Shown here in pieces: positions 1 to 8,740 of a DNA stretch of 64,000 bases. Position 1 is the stretch's first letter. Every line of letters starts with the position of its first letter. Origin of the DNA: Polynucleobacter kasalickyi (GTDB taxonomy: Bacteria > Pseudomonadota > Gammaproteobacteria > Burkholderiales > Burkholderiaceae); NCBI RefSeq assembly GCF_900176405.1, contig NZ_FWXJ01000013.1, positions 1-64,000 on the forward strand. The letters are read 5' to 3'. Below the pieces are notes generated by a model. The model did not search any database, was not told the origin of the DNA, and saw only the letters and a program-made list of their open reading frames with translations. The translations under genes were made by a program, and so were the position numbers.

Positions 1-87
1 AATAACCGACCAAGAAAAAGGTTAGGATTTAAAACACCCAACGAAGTTTTTATGCAGTCTGTAAAACGTGTTGCACTTCGTACTTGA
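1..87 (+). mobile_element. IS30-family transposase, C-terminal end (partial)
   Basis: Frame 1 reads NNRPRKRLGFKTPNEVF and ends in VALRT followed by TGA at 85-87. This is the characteristic C-terminus of IS30-family DDE transposases; the rest of the element lies left of the window. The terminal inverted repeat probably overlaps the last codons and ends near 90-95, where kinase sequence resumes. What is seen: the protein tail and stop. What is inferred: the exact element boundary, since the other inverted repeat is outside the window. Confidence 0.85.
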
Positions 88-93
88 ATCCAC

Positions 94-411
94 GACTTAT
101 TAAATAATGCGATTCAATCACTTAAACGCTCAGAGCGTTCAATTGCAAAGCAAATTCAGATATTGCTTCATCATGATGGTAGCAAGGTTTTATTATCTGT
201 AATTGATAATGGTGATGGCATTCCAGATGAGCATCAGAACTCGCTATTTGACTTATTAGATTCCAATAAGTCATCGGGTTTGGGTATTGGACTTTGGCTT
301 TGTAGGCACATTATGACAAAACATCATGCAGAAATAAATTTTGATCATCCAGCCGAAGGTCTCGGAGCTGTTTTTACCTTAAAGATCCCTCTAAAACAGC
401 CTACTAATTAA
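94..411 (+). pseudogene. Sensor histidine kinase, 3' fragment (5' part removed by IS30 insertion)
   Basis: An open frame continues from the IS end to the TAA at 409-411. It encodes a HATPase_c domain: N box (LLNNAIQSL), G1 box (DNGDGIP), F-box-like LFD, and G2 box (GLGIGLWLCRHI), ending a few residues after the domain as most kinases do. No His-box dimerisation domain, sensor domain or start codon precedes it; an IS30 transposase end sits immediately upstream, interrupting the gene at the N box. An internal ATG at 163 exists, but a product from there would lack the N box and phosphoacceptor His. The likely cognate regulator is the FixJ-type gene at 2694. The exact left boundary (about 88-97) is uncertain. 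Confidence 0.8.
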
Positions 412-729
412 TAAGTTTTTAAGAGCATTTAATAACAAGGACTAGAGAGTAGGGTTTTTCACTGATTTAATTTGATGAAGTGATCATGGAATAGATAAAG
501 ATCATATTTCAAGGGTCATCTCGATTTTTGGCGATATGTTTCGGATACTGATGGAATAAGATTGAATGCTAAAATCACCAAATATTGATTTATATAACTT
601 CTGATTAAAGATTCTTGATTTTTTTAACGCCATTTCGTTGTAAATCTCTACTAGGCTCTCTTACAGTGTAATTGACTCATTTGTGCAGTTACACCTTTAC
701 TTTATTATTGGATCATTTGATAACTCCCC
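412..729. other. Intergenic region (318 bp) before the radical SAM gene
   Basis: AT-rich, no credible coding frame. The one feature that stands out is an inverted repeat near the downstream end (666-694, listed separately). I see no convincing sigma70 -35/-10 pair and no strong ribosome binding site before the ATG at 730. Confidence 0.6.
666..694 (+). repeat. Inverted repeat upstream of the radical SAM gene
   Basis: Arms GTGTAATTG (666-674) and CAGTTACAC (686-694) pair over 9 positions with a single G-U, around an 11-nt loop. It lies 35 bp before the ATG at 730 and is followed by a mixed T-rich stretch rather than a clean U tract. It could be a leader hairpin or a binding site for a dimeric regulator; the sequence does not decide. 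Confidence 0.35.
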
Positions 730-2628
730 ATGAAAGTCTTAAGCATTATTCCACCGATGACGCAGTTGAATACGCCATATCCTTCAACAGCTTACCTCAC
801 TGGTTTTTTAAGATCTCGCAATATTGTGGCTGTTCAAGAGGATCTTGCCTTGGCTTTAGTCCTGAGTTTTTTTAATCCAGTAGGTTTAGATGAAGTAAAA
901 ATAAGTGCGCTTGAAGTACCAGAAATATACCGCAGTAGCAGTGTTAACTTTTTTCTTGATTATTTTGATGTTTATCAGACTACGATAACCGCTGTAATAA
1001 AATTTTTGCAGGGTAAGGATAGTACTCTCAGCCACCGAATTAACACTCGTGATTTTCTTCCTGAAGGGCCTCGTTTTGCTTCCCTTGATGCCTTTAGTGA
1101 TGAAGAAACTGGTGACTCCTTAGCTTGGGCCTTTGGTGCACTGGGATCACAGGATAGAGCGCGTCATTTAGCTACTTTGTATCTCAATGATCTTTCTGAT
1201 GTATTGCGTGATGCAGTTGATAGTCGTTTTGAATTTGTGCGATATGCTGAGTCTCTTGCTGGCAGTCAACCAACATTTACTCCATTAGACGAAGCTTTAA
1301 AAGCTGAACCGAATTTAATGGATCGTCACCTCAGCAATCTAACTATCGATGTAATTCGCCTTCATCAGCCAGGTTTAGTCCTGTTGTCAGTTCCATTCCC
1401 TGGTGCAATGTATGCAGCACTTCGTATTGCTCAATCGATTAAAAATACTGACCCTTCTATCAAGGTTGCTCTTGGCGGAGGATACATCAATACCGAGTTA
1501 AGAGAGATTACAGATTCTCGGATTTTTGATTATGTGGATTTCATTACTTTAGACTCCGGTGAAAGACCCTTACTAGCATTATTAGAGCATTTGAATGGAA
1601 AGCGCTCTCGTAGTCGACTAGTACGTACCTTTATTAGAGGTGAGTCTGATAAGGTCGAGTTGATGAATTGGCAAGAACCGGATATCCCATTTGAGGAGGT
1701 GGGTACAGCAACATGGGACGGCTTGCCGCTCGACTCCTATTTGTCATTACTGGATATGCTAAATCCAATGCATCGTCTTTGGAGTGATGGCCGATGGAAT
1801 AAATTAACAGTTGCGCATGGGTGCTACTGGAAAAAATGTAGTTTTTGTGATGTGACCCTAGATTATATTTCTCGTTATGAGACCGCTTCGGCTAGTTTAT
1901 TAGTTGACCGGATTGAACAAATTATTGCCGAAACTGGTCAGACTGGCTTTCATTTTGTTGATGAAGCAGCTCCACCCAAAATCTTAAAGGCCCTTGCAGA
2001 GGAGTTAATTCGACGTAAGGTTGTCATTTCTTGGTGGGGTAATATTCGCTTTGAAAAAACTTTTACACCGGAGTTGGCTCAGTTACTCGCAAAAAGTGGG
2101 TGCATTGCCATGTCTGGTGGTCTTGAGGTGGCATCGAATAGATTACTAAATTTAATGAAAAAAGGTGTCTCTGTGAACCAGGTGGCGCAGGTTACCAAGG
2201 GGTTTTCAGATGCGGGTATCTTAGTTCATGCTTATCTCATGTATGGCTTTCCTACACAAACAGTCCAAGAAACCGTTGATGCTTTAGAGTATGTTAGACA
2301 ACTCTTTGAGCATGGCTGTATTCAGAGTGGGTTTTTTCATCGCTTTATTTGTACTGTTCATTCTCCAGTTGGTAAAAATCCAGAAGAGTATGGAGTGGAG
2401 CTGGTACCACTTCCTGACATTACGTTTGCTAAAAATGACATTCATTTTATTGACCCTGTTGATGTTGACCATGATCGTTTAGGGCAGGGTCTGAAAAAAG
2501 CGATTTATAACTTTATGCATGGGATTGGGCTAGAGGAAGATGTGAGAACATGGTTTGAAAGTTATGACAAAAAAATTCCTAAAACTACAGTTGCCAAAAA
2601 TCATGTAGCTAATGCATTGTATGATTGA
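730..2628 (+). CDS. B12-binding-like domain / radical SAM protein
   Basis: 632 aa. Residues about 205-290 form a Rossmann-like region resembling cobalamin-binding domains (LGGGYINTEL, then FITLDSGERPLLALL), but the DxHxxG cobalamin motif is not visible (SVPFPGAMYAA at that place). The radical SAM core (about 355-560) carries cysteines C365, C370 and C373 in GCYWKKCSFCD: a CX4CX2C spacing, not the textbook CX3CX2C. Later MSGGLEVAS and YLMYGFPTQT match the core's SAM-binding strands. The N-terminal 200 residues match nothing I recognise. Substrate unknown. It stands alone, between the kinase remnant and the response regulator at 2694. Start: ATG at 730; no clear Shine-Dalgarno. Radical SAM assignment is firm; cobalamin dependence is doubtful. 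Confidence 0.85.
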   Translation: MKVLSIIPPMTQLNTPYPSTAYLTGFLRSRNIVAVQEDLALALVLSFFNPVGLDEVKISALEVPEIYRSSSVNFFLDYFDVYQTTITAVIKFLQGKDSTLSHRINTRDFLPEGPRFASLDAFSDEETGDSLAWAFGALGSQDRARHLATLYLNDLSDVLRDAVDSRFEFVRYAESLAGSQPTFTPLDEALKAEPNLMDRHLSNLTIDVIRLHQPGLVLLSVPFPGAMYAALRIAQSIKNTDPSIKVALGGGYINTELREITDSRIFDYVDFITLDSGERPLLALLEHLNGKRSRSRLVRTFIRGESDKVELMNWQEPDIPFEEVGTATWDGLPLDSYLSLLDMLNPMHRLWSDGRWNKLTVAHGCYWKKCSFCDVTLDYISRYETASASLLVDRIEQIIAETGQTGFHFVDEAAPPKILKALAEELIRRKVVISWWGNIRFEKTFTPELAQLLAKSGCIAMSGGLEVASNRLLNLMKKGVSVNQVAQVTKGFSDAGILVHAYLMYGFPTQTVQETVDALEYVRQLFEHGCIQSGFFHRFICTVHSPVGKNPEEYGVELVPLPDITFAKNDIHFIDPVDVDHDRLGQGLKKAIYNFMHGIGLEEDVRTWFESYDKKIPKTTVAKNHVANALYD

Positions 2629-2693
2629 ATAAATTGGTAGTTATTTTTAGGTTTAAAAATGTCCATGCAAAGACAATAATTCATTAATTAATC

Positions 2694-3347
2694 ATGACTG
2701 GTAATACGCAAATCAATTCAGCTCCGTTCAGCCAAGCGCCTGCCATGAATGGTCATCATGTCTATTTAGTAGAAGACGACGATGCCATGCGTCAAATTTT
2801 ACATTCCATCCTTAGTTTTTGTGGATACGAAGTTCACGCTTTTCAAAGTGCGCCAGCATTTTTAGAGCAAGACCACATTGAAACTCCTGCAGTTGTTGTA
2901 ACAGACATGCGTATGCCGGGGATGAGTGGGACAGAGTTGCAGACTGAACTATTGGCAAGAGGTCGAGGTTTACCCGTGATTTTTATTAGTGGAGAAAGTA
3001 CCGTTGAGCAAAGTATTATTGCCATGAAGCAAGGTGCAATAGAGTTTTTACTAAAGCCATTCCAAAGAGATGATTTAATTAAAGCCGTAGCTCGTGGCAT
3101 TGAAAAAGATATCATCAATACCAAAGAGCTGATGAATTTAGAGAAATTAGAGCAACGCTTACATTCACTAACGAAGCGAGAAATGGAAATTTATGAGCTG
3201 TTACTTAATGCTTATAACAATATTGAGTTACAAGAGATAACAGGTCTCAAAATGAATACCATCAAAGATTATAAAAGTAAGGTGATGCAAAAAATGGACG
3301 TTACAACTTTAGCTGAGTTGATCCAACAAAGAAGCAAAACCTTTTAA
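2694..3347 (+). CDS. FixJ/NarL-type response regulator
   Basis: 217 aa. Receiver domain at about residues 21-135: acidic pocket DDD at 28-30, phosphoacceptor D71 in VVVTDMRMPGMSG, conserved Ser99 in FISGES, Lys121 in LLKPF. A LuxR-type helix-turn-helix follows at about 150-215 (LTKREMEIYELLL, then MNTIKDYKSKVMQKM). This is the FixJ class of DNA-binding regulators. A downstream ATG at 2745 (MNGHH) is an alternative start that still keeps the whole receiver domain. It lies 65 bp after the radical SAM gene and 21 bp before the pirin gene. Its partner was probably the histidine kinase now broken by IS30, so the regulator may be orphaned. Confidence 0.88.
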   Translation: MTGNTQINSAPFSQAPAMNGHHVYLVEDDDAMRQILHSILSFCGYEVHAFQSAPAFLEQDHIETPAVVVTDMRMPGMSGTELQTELLARGRGLPVIFISGESTVEQSIIAMKQGAIEFLLKPFQRDDLIKAVARGIEKDIINTKELMNLEKLEQRLHSLTKREMEIYELLLNAYNNIELQEITGLKMNTIKDYKSKVMQKMDVTTLAELIQQRSKTF

Positions 3348-3368
3348 CCATAACTTCAAGATTACAAT

Positions 3369-4229
3369 ATGAAAAAATGTATCGGGATACAAGGTAATGA
3401 TCAAGGTCATTGGGTTGGCGATGGCTTTCCCGTTCGAACACTCTTCTTCTACCAAAACCTTGGTAAACAAATGAGTCCTTTTTTGATGCTTGACTATGCA
3501 GGACCTCATCAATTTTCCATGACTACAGAGCGTAAAGGTGTCGGATCGCATCCGCACCGTGGGTTCGAAACGGTGACGATTGTTTATGAAGGAGAAGTTT
3601 CTCATAAAGACTCAACTGGGGAGGGTGGTACGATTGGTCCCGGCGAAGTACAGTGGATGACTGCTGGTGCAGGTATTCTCCACGAAGAGTACCACTCTGA
3701 GAATTTTGCAAAGAAGGGTGGAAATCTCAGAATGGTGCAACTTTGGGTTAACTTGCCAGCCGAGCAGAAGATGGTGAAGCCTGGTTACCAAGCTATCTTT
3801 AATCACCAAATCCCCAACTTTTCATTAGATAATCATCAAGGTAGTGGCAGAGTGATTGCCGGTAGTTATTTTGAACATCATGGTCCTGCTCATACTTTTA
3901 CTCCCTTAAATGTCATTGACTTCACCTTGAAAAAAGGTACTACTATTACGATTCCCGCCCCAGATGGTTGGAATACTTCTTTAGTGATTATGCATGGTGC
4001 AATTCAAGGATCTGATGGCTCCGTAGCTAGGGATGCACAGATGCTGATGTTTAGTGCTGAGGGTCAAGATTTTGTGGTCACAGCCTTAGAGGATACGGTT
4101 GCCTTATTACTGAGTGGTGAACCCATTCAGGAGCCTATTGTTGGTTATGGCCCATTTGTAATGAATACGAAAGAAGAAATTGTGCAAGCTGTAGATGATT
4201 TCAATAGTGGCAAATTTGGAAAGATTTAA
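3369..4229 (+). CDS. Pirin family protein
   Basis: 286 aa bicupin. The N-terminal cupin keeps all four metal ligands of the pirin family: H61 and H63 in HPHRGFETVT, H105 and E107 in GILHEEYHS, with spacing close to human pirin (56/58/101/103). The pirin C-terminal domain follows, with TKEEIVQAVDDFNSGKFG at the end as in bacterial homologues. Some bacterial pirins act as quercetin 2,3-dioxygenases; the true substrate is usually unknown. It starts 21 bp after the response regulator on the same strand, so cotranscription is likely. Confidence 0.9.
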   Translation: MKKCIGIQGNDQGHWVGDGFPVRTLFFYQNLGKQMSPFLMLDYAGPHQFSMTTERKGVGSHPHRGFETVTIVYEGEVSHKDSTGEGGTIGPGEVQWMTAGAGILHEEYHSENFAKKGGNLRMVQLWVNLPAEQKMVKPGYQAIFNHQIPNFSLDNHQGSGRVIAGSYFEHHGPAHTFTPLNVIDFTLKKGTTITIPAPDGWNTSLVIMHGAIQGSDGSVARDAQMLMFSAEGQDFVVTALEDTVALLLSGEPIQEPIVGYGPFVMNTKEEIVQAVDDFNSGKFGKI

Positions 4230-4324
4230 TTCAAAGTTTTTGCACCTAGGGAACGATGTTTTAATTCTATTTTGAAGCTTCACTCATGTTAGGATATTGC
4301 CTATAACTAAAAAGTGGAGACGAC

Positions 4325-5407
4325 ATGCAAGCAAAAAAAGAAATTGGCCTAGCTATTGTAGGTTCAGGAAGAATCGGCACCCTACGTGGCAAATTAGCAA
4401 AAATGCATCCATCGGTAAGATTTATTGCCGTATCCGATGCCAACCCTGAAGCAGCAGAAAAATTAGCAAAAACGATTGGCGCTGATTATTGGACAACAGA
4501 CAACTTAGAAGTCATGTCATTGCCAGAGGTCAATGCGATCGATATTGCAACTAGCGAACATGAACATACGGTGCCCTTATTAGCTGCTCTTGATCGTGGC
4601 GTTCCCGTTTTAGTAGAAAAACCAATTGCCTTATTAGAAGAAGATGCAAAGCTAGTCATTGCAAAGGCAGAGGCATTAAACAGTGACTTACATATTGGTT
4701 ATAGTCGTCGATACAAGAATCGTTATTTGATTGCCAAGGAACAAATTGTGCAAGGTAGGTTAGGGGTGATAACAGGTGCCTGTGCGCGTTTATACAATTC
4801 TCGCTCTCAGTGCTTTGCGATGTTAAAACGAAATAAAGGTGCCACCCCTGTAGTGGATGCACTAACCTATTATGTCGATTTAATGGGGTGGTTATTAGCT
4901 GATAATCCAGTTGTAGAAGTTTTTGCAAAAGGACAAAAAGGTGTTATTCATGCTGCGGGCTATGATACTGAAGATGTTACTTGGGCCATCTTAACTTGCA
5001 AAGATGGGGCAGTGGTTAATTTAGGCGTTAGTTATGCACTGCCAGAAAAGTGGCCTTCCGTCGGGCATTCTGCTCGCGTTGAATTATTAGGAACGCATGG
5101 CACGCTATTAATTAATGATGATCATACTGATCAAATCATGCAAACAGACATTGGTTTTCCGCATGTGTATTTGAGTGATCATAAAATCGAAACTGTATTT
5201 CTTGAGAGTTCTACACCCGGTGATTGGGCATTAGGCGATTTCTTAGGGCCGATTGCAGATGAAACAAGAGCATGGCTTGATTATCTGTCTACCGGCAAAC
5301 CATGTAACTTAGCAAAACCCAGAGATGCAATTAGGACTTTAGCAGTTACCTTGGCGATTGAAGAGTCTGCGAGAACAGGCAAAACAGTTTATTTAACACC
5401 CAATTAA
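4325..5407 (+). CDS. Gfo/Idh/MocA family NAD(P)-dependent oxidoreductase
   Basis: 360 aa. Dinucleotide-binding GSGRIG at residues 13-18 and the family's catalytic EKP at 98-100 (VPVLVEKPIAL), followed by the mixed alpha/beta C-terminal domain. Family members oxidise a hydroxyl of a cyclic polyol or sugar (for example inositol 2-dehydrogenase); the substrate here cannot be read from sequence. Start ATG at 4325 with GTGGAGA just upstream as ribosome binding site. Three bases separate its stop from a Bug-type receptor gene, so the two are one transcriptional unit and may handle the same compound. Confidence 0.88.
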   Translation: MQAKKEIGLAIVGSGRIGTLRGKLAKMHPSVRFIAVSDANPEAAEKLAKTIGADYWTTDNLEVMSLPEVNAIDIATSEHEHTVPLLAALDRGVPVLVEKPIALLEEDAKLVIAKAEALNSDLHIGYSRRYKNRYLIAKEQIVQGRLGVITGACARLYNSRSQCFAMLKRNKGATPVVDALTYYVDLMGWLLADNPVVEVFAKGQKGVIHAAGYDTEDVTWAILTCKDGAVVNLGVSYALPEKWPSVGHSARVELLGTHGTLLINDDHTDQIMQTDIGFPHVYLSDHKIETVFLESSTPGDWALGDFLGPIADETRAWLDYLSTGKPCNLAKPRDAIRTLAVTLAIEESARTGKTVYLTPN

Positions 5408-5410
5408 CTC

Positions 5411-6385
5411 ATGAAGACAACCAATAAGATATGGTTTGCGATAGCCATCTTTCTGCTGGGAGCTAGTTCGTCCTGTGTTTTTGCGCAGTACCCAGATCGT
5501 CCCATTAAACTCGTTGTAGCTTATCCGCCAGGTGGTGGTACAGATATTATTGCCCGTTTAATTGCCCCAGAGCTTGGCAAGCAATTAGGCCAGTCAATCA
5601 CCATTGAGAATCGTGGTGGTGCTAGTGGCAATATTGGCACAGACTCGGTAGTCCATTCACCTCCGAATGGATATACCTTGTTGATGGGTAATATTGGCCC
5701 GAATGCGATTAATGTCAGTATTTTTAAAAAGTTACCCTATAACCCTGAGAAGGATTTAATGCCGATTGCGCTGGTCGCCATTACACCGAATGTCTTAATT
5801 ACCTCACCAGAATACCCCATTAAGAATATTGCTGACTTAATCAAATTAGCGAAATCACAGCCAGGTAAGATTAATTTTCCGTCAGCAGGGAATGGCACAT
5901 CATCGCATTTGTCAGGGGTACTCATGAACTCGATGGCTAATCTTGATATGGTGCATATTCCATACAAAGGAGGGGGACTTGCCATTACAGATTTACTTGG
6001 CGGACAAGTACAAGTTTATTTTGCAACGATCCCTGCCGCCATGCCCTTTATTAAGTCTGGTAAGGTCAAAGCAATTGCAGTTACTTCTGAGCAAAGATCG
6101 AGTGCTTTATCCGACTTACCAACGATTGCAGAGTCAGGCCTTCCAGGCTATAGCGCCTCGACTTGGTATGGTCTTTACGCTCCGAAAGGAACTCCTCATG
6201 AAATTATCGAAACGGTTCATAAAGCCCTCGTTGAGGTCTTAAAAAATCCCAATATAAAAGAACAAATGTTACAAAGAGGTTTCGAAGTTGCCACGACTAC
6301 ACCGGCTCAATTTGCTACATTTATTCATAGCGAAATTGCAAAATGGGCAAAGGTTGTCAAGATTGCTGGCATCGAACCAGAATGA
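5411..6385 (+). CDS. Bug-family (TctC-like) periplasmic solute receptor
   Basis: 324 aa. N-terminal signal peptide (hydrophobic stretch to about residue 24, probable cleavage after VFA before QYPDRP). The mature start PDRPIKLVVAYPPGGGTDIIARL and the later PYKGGGLAITDLLGGQVQV are hallmarks of Bug receptors of tripartite tricarboxylate transport systems, abundant in Burkholderiales. No tctA/tctB membrane genes are in the window, as is usual for orphan Bug receptors. Three bases after the Gfo/Idh/MocA gene. A hairpin terminator follows at once. Confidence 0.92.
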   Translation: MKTTNKIWFAIAIFLLGASSSCVFAQYPDRPIKLVVAYPPGGGTDIIARLIAPELGKQLGQSITIENRGGASGNIGTDSVVHSPPNGYTLLMGNIGPNAINVSIFKKLPYNPEKDLMPIALVAITPNVLITSPEYPIKNIADLIKLAKSQPGKINFPSAGNGTSSHLSGVLMNSMANLDMVHIPYKGGGLAITDLLGGQVQVYFATIPAAMPFIKSGKVKAIAVTSEQRSSALSDLPTIAESGLPGYSASTWYGLYAPKGTPHEIIETVHKALVEVLKNPNIKEQMLQRGFEVATTTPAQFATFIHSEIAKWAKVVKIAGIEPE

Positions 6386-6427
6386 AAAAAGGCCTAACTC
6401 ACGTTAGGCCTACTAGCTTTCATTTTG
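6385..6427. terminator. Bidirectional rho-independent terminator
   Basis: Perfect 9-bp stem AGGCCTAAC (6390-6398) / GTTAGGCCT (6403-6411) with a TCAC loop. On the minus strand it is followed by six T (complement of 6385-6390); on the plus strand by a weaker T-rich run. It separates the convergent Bug receptor and molybdopterin-subunit genes and can serve both. Confidence 0.85.
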
Positions 6428-6438
6428 TTCCTAAATTC

Positions 6439-8730
6439 TCAAACCATTAAGGCTTTTTTTACTCTTTCTGGTGCTAAAGGATATTGACGAATTCGAACAC
6501 CCGTTGCATCAAATACTGCATTGGCAACAGCGGCTGGAATGCTTACCAATCCAGGTTCAGCGACACCACCTGATGCTTTATCAGGACGATTGAGAAGAAT
6601 CAAATCTACTTTACCTGGAATGTCTTTTATCGTCGCAATGGGATAGGTATTCCAATCAACACTTGTTACCTTGTTTTCATCAAAATGAACTTCCTCATAA
6701 AGAGCACGACTGATGCCTTGCATGATTTGTCCTTCAAGCGCAGCTCTGACACCAGCTGGATTAATGATCAGTCCGCAATCCATCGCTATCACAATTTGAC
6801 GTACCCAAATTCTACCCGTCTTTTTATTCACTTCGACTTCACAGCCAACCGCAGCATAGGACTGATAGCCATTGTATAAAGCGATACCACGACCAACTTG
6901 CAAATCTCCAGAACTTTTCTGTTTCGTATTTATTGACCAGTTAAATTTATCCGCTACCGCCTTCAGAACATCTTTTTCTCGAGGCTCTTGGATATGCTTC
7001 ATTCTAAAATCAACGGGATCAATTTTGGTTGCATGGGCAACTTCATCGATGAAACACTCTTGAGCAAACCGTGTTTGCATTTCTTGAGGAGCTCTCAAAT
7101 GGGCTGTTCTAAGCGGTGAAGCTTGATTTAAATAAGATGGGACCGTTTCCCACCAATGGACATGATTGGGAAATTTATAACTTTCTTCAGGAATATTAAA
7201 ATTAAATGCAGTCCATTTTTTATGACCAGTTTGCATACCAACCAGTGTATGCTCAGGACTCTCGGCATTAAATTTCACATCCCAACCATTAAAGCCTTTA
7301 GCCTTAAATAACCAAGCGGTAATTTGATTATTCGTATCAACTCCAGCTTTGAGTGACATGATTGCAGCAGGGGCTTTCGGATCCCAAGCAGTTCCTTCCT
7401 CCCTAGACCATTGAACTCTCACAGGTTGTCCAAATGCTTTTGATAGTAGTGCCGCTTCATAAGGTGCTTCATCCGCGTCGCTGCGACCATAAGAGCCTGC
7501 GCCATGCATCCATTTGGCTTCAACCGTTTGCGGAGTCACCTTTAAAAACTTTGCAATACCTTCACGTTGAAAGTGAGGTTTTTGCGTGTCTGTCCAAATT
7601 TGTACTTGATCTTTTTTCACATCCACGACACCACAAGAAGGCGCAAAACGAGCATGAGATTGAAAGGGGGCAAAGTACTCAGCTTCAATGACCTTAGCAG
7701 AGGTTTTTAAGGCGGCCAAGGTTGGTTCGGGGTTATATTCTTTTTTACCAAAGAACATCGGCACAGCATTCGTGAAAGTAGGTTTGGCATCTTTGATGTA
7801 ATTAAATACATTTTTTTCACCACCAGGAAATGGTGGATTGACTTCAGACCATTCAATTTTCAATGCTTTAGCGGCTCTAACTGCATCCCATTCAGTCTTG
7901 GCGACTACTGCCACAAAGGTGCCTTCACGAAACACTTTAGCACCTGGAATAGCAGCAATTGATTTTTCATCGATCATGATCGGGGAGGAGCCTGCTACAG
8001 GTGGTCGAATGCCTCTAGCATGCAGCAAGTTATCTGGCCTGATATGCGCCGTAAAATGTTCTGAGGCATTCACTACACTCAGAATATCCCTACGACTTTG
8101 TGGCTTACCAACTAATTTATATTCGCTCACAGGTTTTGGCTTAGCAAGACCAGTGACGTTCATGTCATTACCAATTCGCTTATTCCAGTCGAGCGAAGTA
8201 GTGAAGTTCTTATTGCCAATTAATTGTGCATAGGTGATTTGTTGGGCTGGATTATTCTTATTAAAAACTTTACCAGCAACAACTTCTAACTGTTCTACTG
8301 GTGTATTTAGTTCTTTCGAAGCTAGTCCTACTAGAATACGTTTTGCTTCAGCCGAAGCATTCCGAATGGGGATTGCTCCTTGGCGAATACCTGATGAGGC
8401 ACTACCGCCACCTTGATTCGCTGAAATTCTCGTGTCACCGAAATTTACATGCACTCTGCTTAGAGGCACATCTAATTCTTCAGCGGCAATCATGGCATAT
8501 GCGACATCTAAACCCTGACCACAATCCATTTTTCCAGAGTTAATCGTTACCAAACCATCTGTGCTAATTTTGATCCATGTATCCAACGCTGATGGATTAG
8601 GCCCAAGCACTGTAGGTACTGATTGATTTTGTGCAATGGCGTCAAGGCTTGGTAAAACCCCTGAAACCCCAATGATTAAAGCTGATGAACTTTGTATAAA
8701 TTCACGGCGAGTTAATTGAATATTTTTCAT
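6439..8730 (-). CDS. Molybdopterin-binding subunit of an IorB-type hydroxylase (xanthine dehydrogenase family)
   Basis: 763 aa. Twin-arginine signal at the N-terminus (TRREFIQ, residues 7-13, then a hydrophobic stretch to about 28), so the folded holoenzyme should be exported. The body is a xanthine-oxidase-family large subunit: DCGQGLDVAYAMIAAEE near 70, SHARFAPSCGVVDV in the middle, and the conserved GGVAEPGL near the C-terminus where the active-site Glu sits. It lacks a FAD domain. Family: isoquinoline 1-oxidoreductase beta subunit and related periplasmic aldehyde or N-heterocycle dehydrogenases. Start is 10 bp after the Fe-S subunit stop. Exact substrate unknown. Confidence 0.9.
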   Translation of the reverse strand: MKNIQLTRREFIQSSSALIIGVSGVLPSLDAIAQNQSVPTVLGPNPSALDTWIKISTDGLVTINSGKMDCGQGLDVAYAMIAAEELDVPLSRVHVNFGDTRISANQGGGSASSGIRQGAIPIRNASAEAKRILVGLASKELNTPVEQLEVVAGKVFNKNNPAQQITYAQLIGNKNFTTSLDWNKRIGNDMNVTGLAKPKPVSEYKLVGKPQSRRDILSVVNASEHFTAHIRPDNLLHARGIRPPVAGSSPIMIDEKSIAAIPGAKVFREGTFVAVVAKTEWDAVRAAKALKIEWSEVNPPFPGGEKNVFNYIKDAKPTFTNAVPMFFGKKEYNPEPTLAALKTSAKVIEAEYFAPFQSHARFAPSCGVVDVKKDQVQIWTDTQKPHFQREGIAKFLKVTPQTVEAKWMHGAGSYGRSDADEAPYEAALLSKAFGQPVRVQWSREEGTAWDPKAPAAIMSLKAGVDTNNQITAWLFKAKGFNGWDVKFNAESPEHTLVGMQTGHKKWTAFNFNIPEESYKFPNHVHWWETVPSYLNQASPLRTAHLRAPQEMQTRFAQECFIDEVAHATKIDPVDFRMKHIQEPREKDVLKAVADKFNWSINTKQKSSGDLQVGRGIALYNGYQSYAAVGCEVEVNKKTGRIWVRQIVIAMDCGLIINPAGVRAALEGQIMQGISRALYEEVHFDENKVTSVDWNTYPIATIKDIPGKVDLILLNRPDKASGGVAEPGLVSIPAAVANAVFDATGVRIRQYPLAPERVKKALMV

Positions 8731-8740
8731 TGGATCTCCC

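Noticed and set aside
163..411. Stand-alone 82-aa HATPase gene
   Set aside because: Frame is open upstream through the N box to the IS end; starting at 163 would discard conserved kinase sequence.
672..875. 67-aa plus-strand frame overlapping the start of the radical SAM gene
   Set aside because: Out of frame with a well-supported gene, no domain match, includes the hairpin region; a shadow.
4260..4310. sigma70 promoter before the Gfo/Idh/MocA gene
   Set aside because: TTGAAG with 17-bp spacing leads to TATTGC, only three matches to the -10 consensus.
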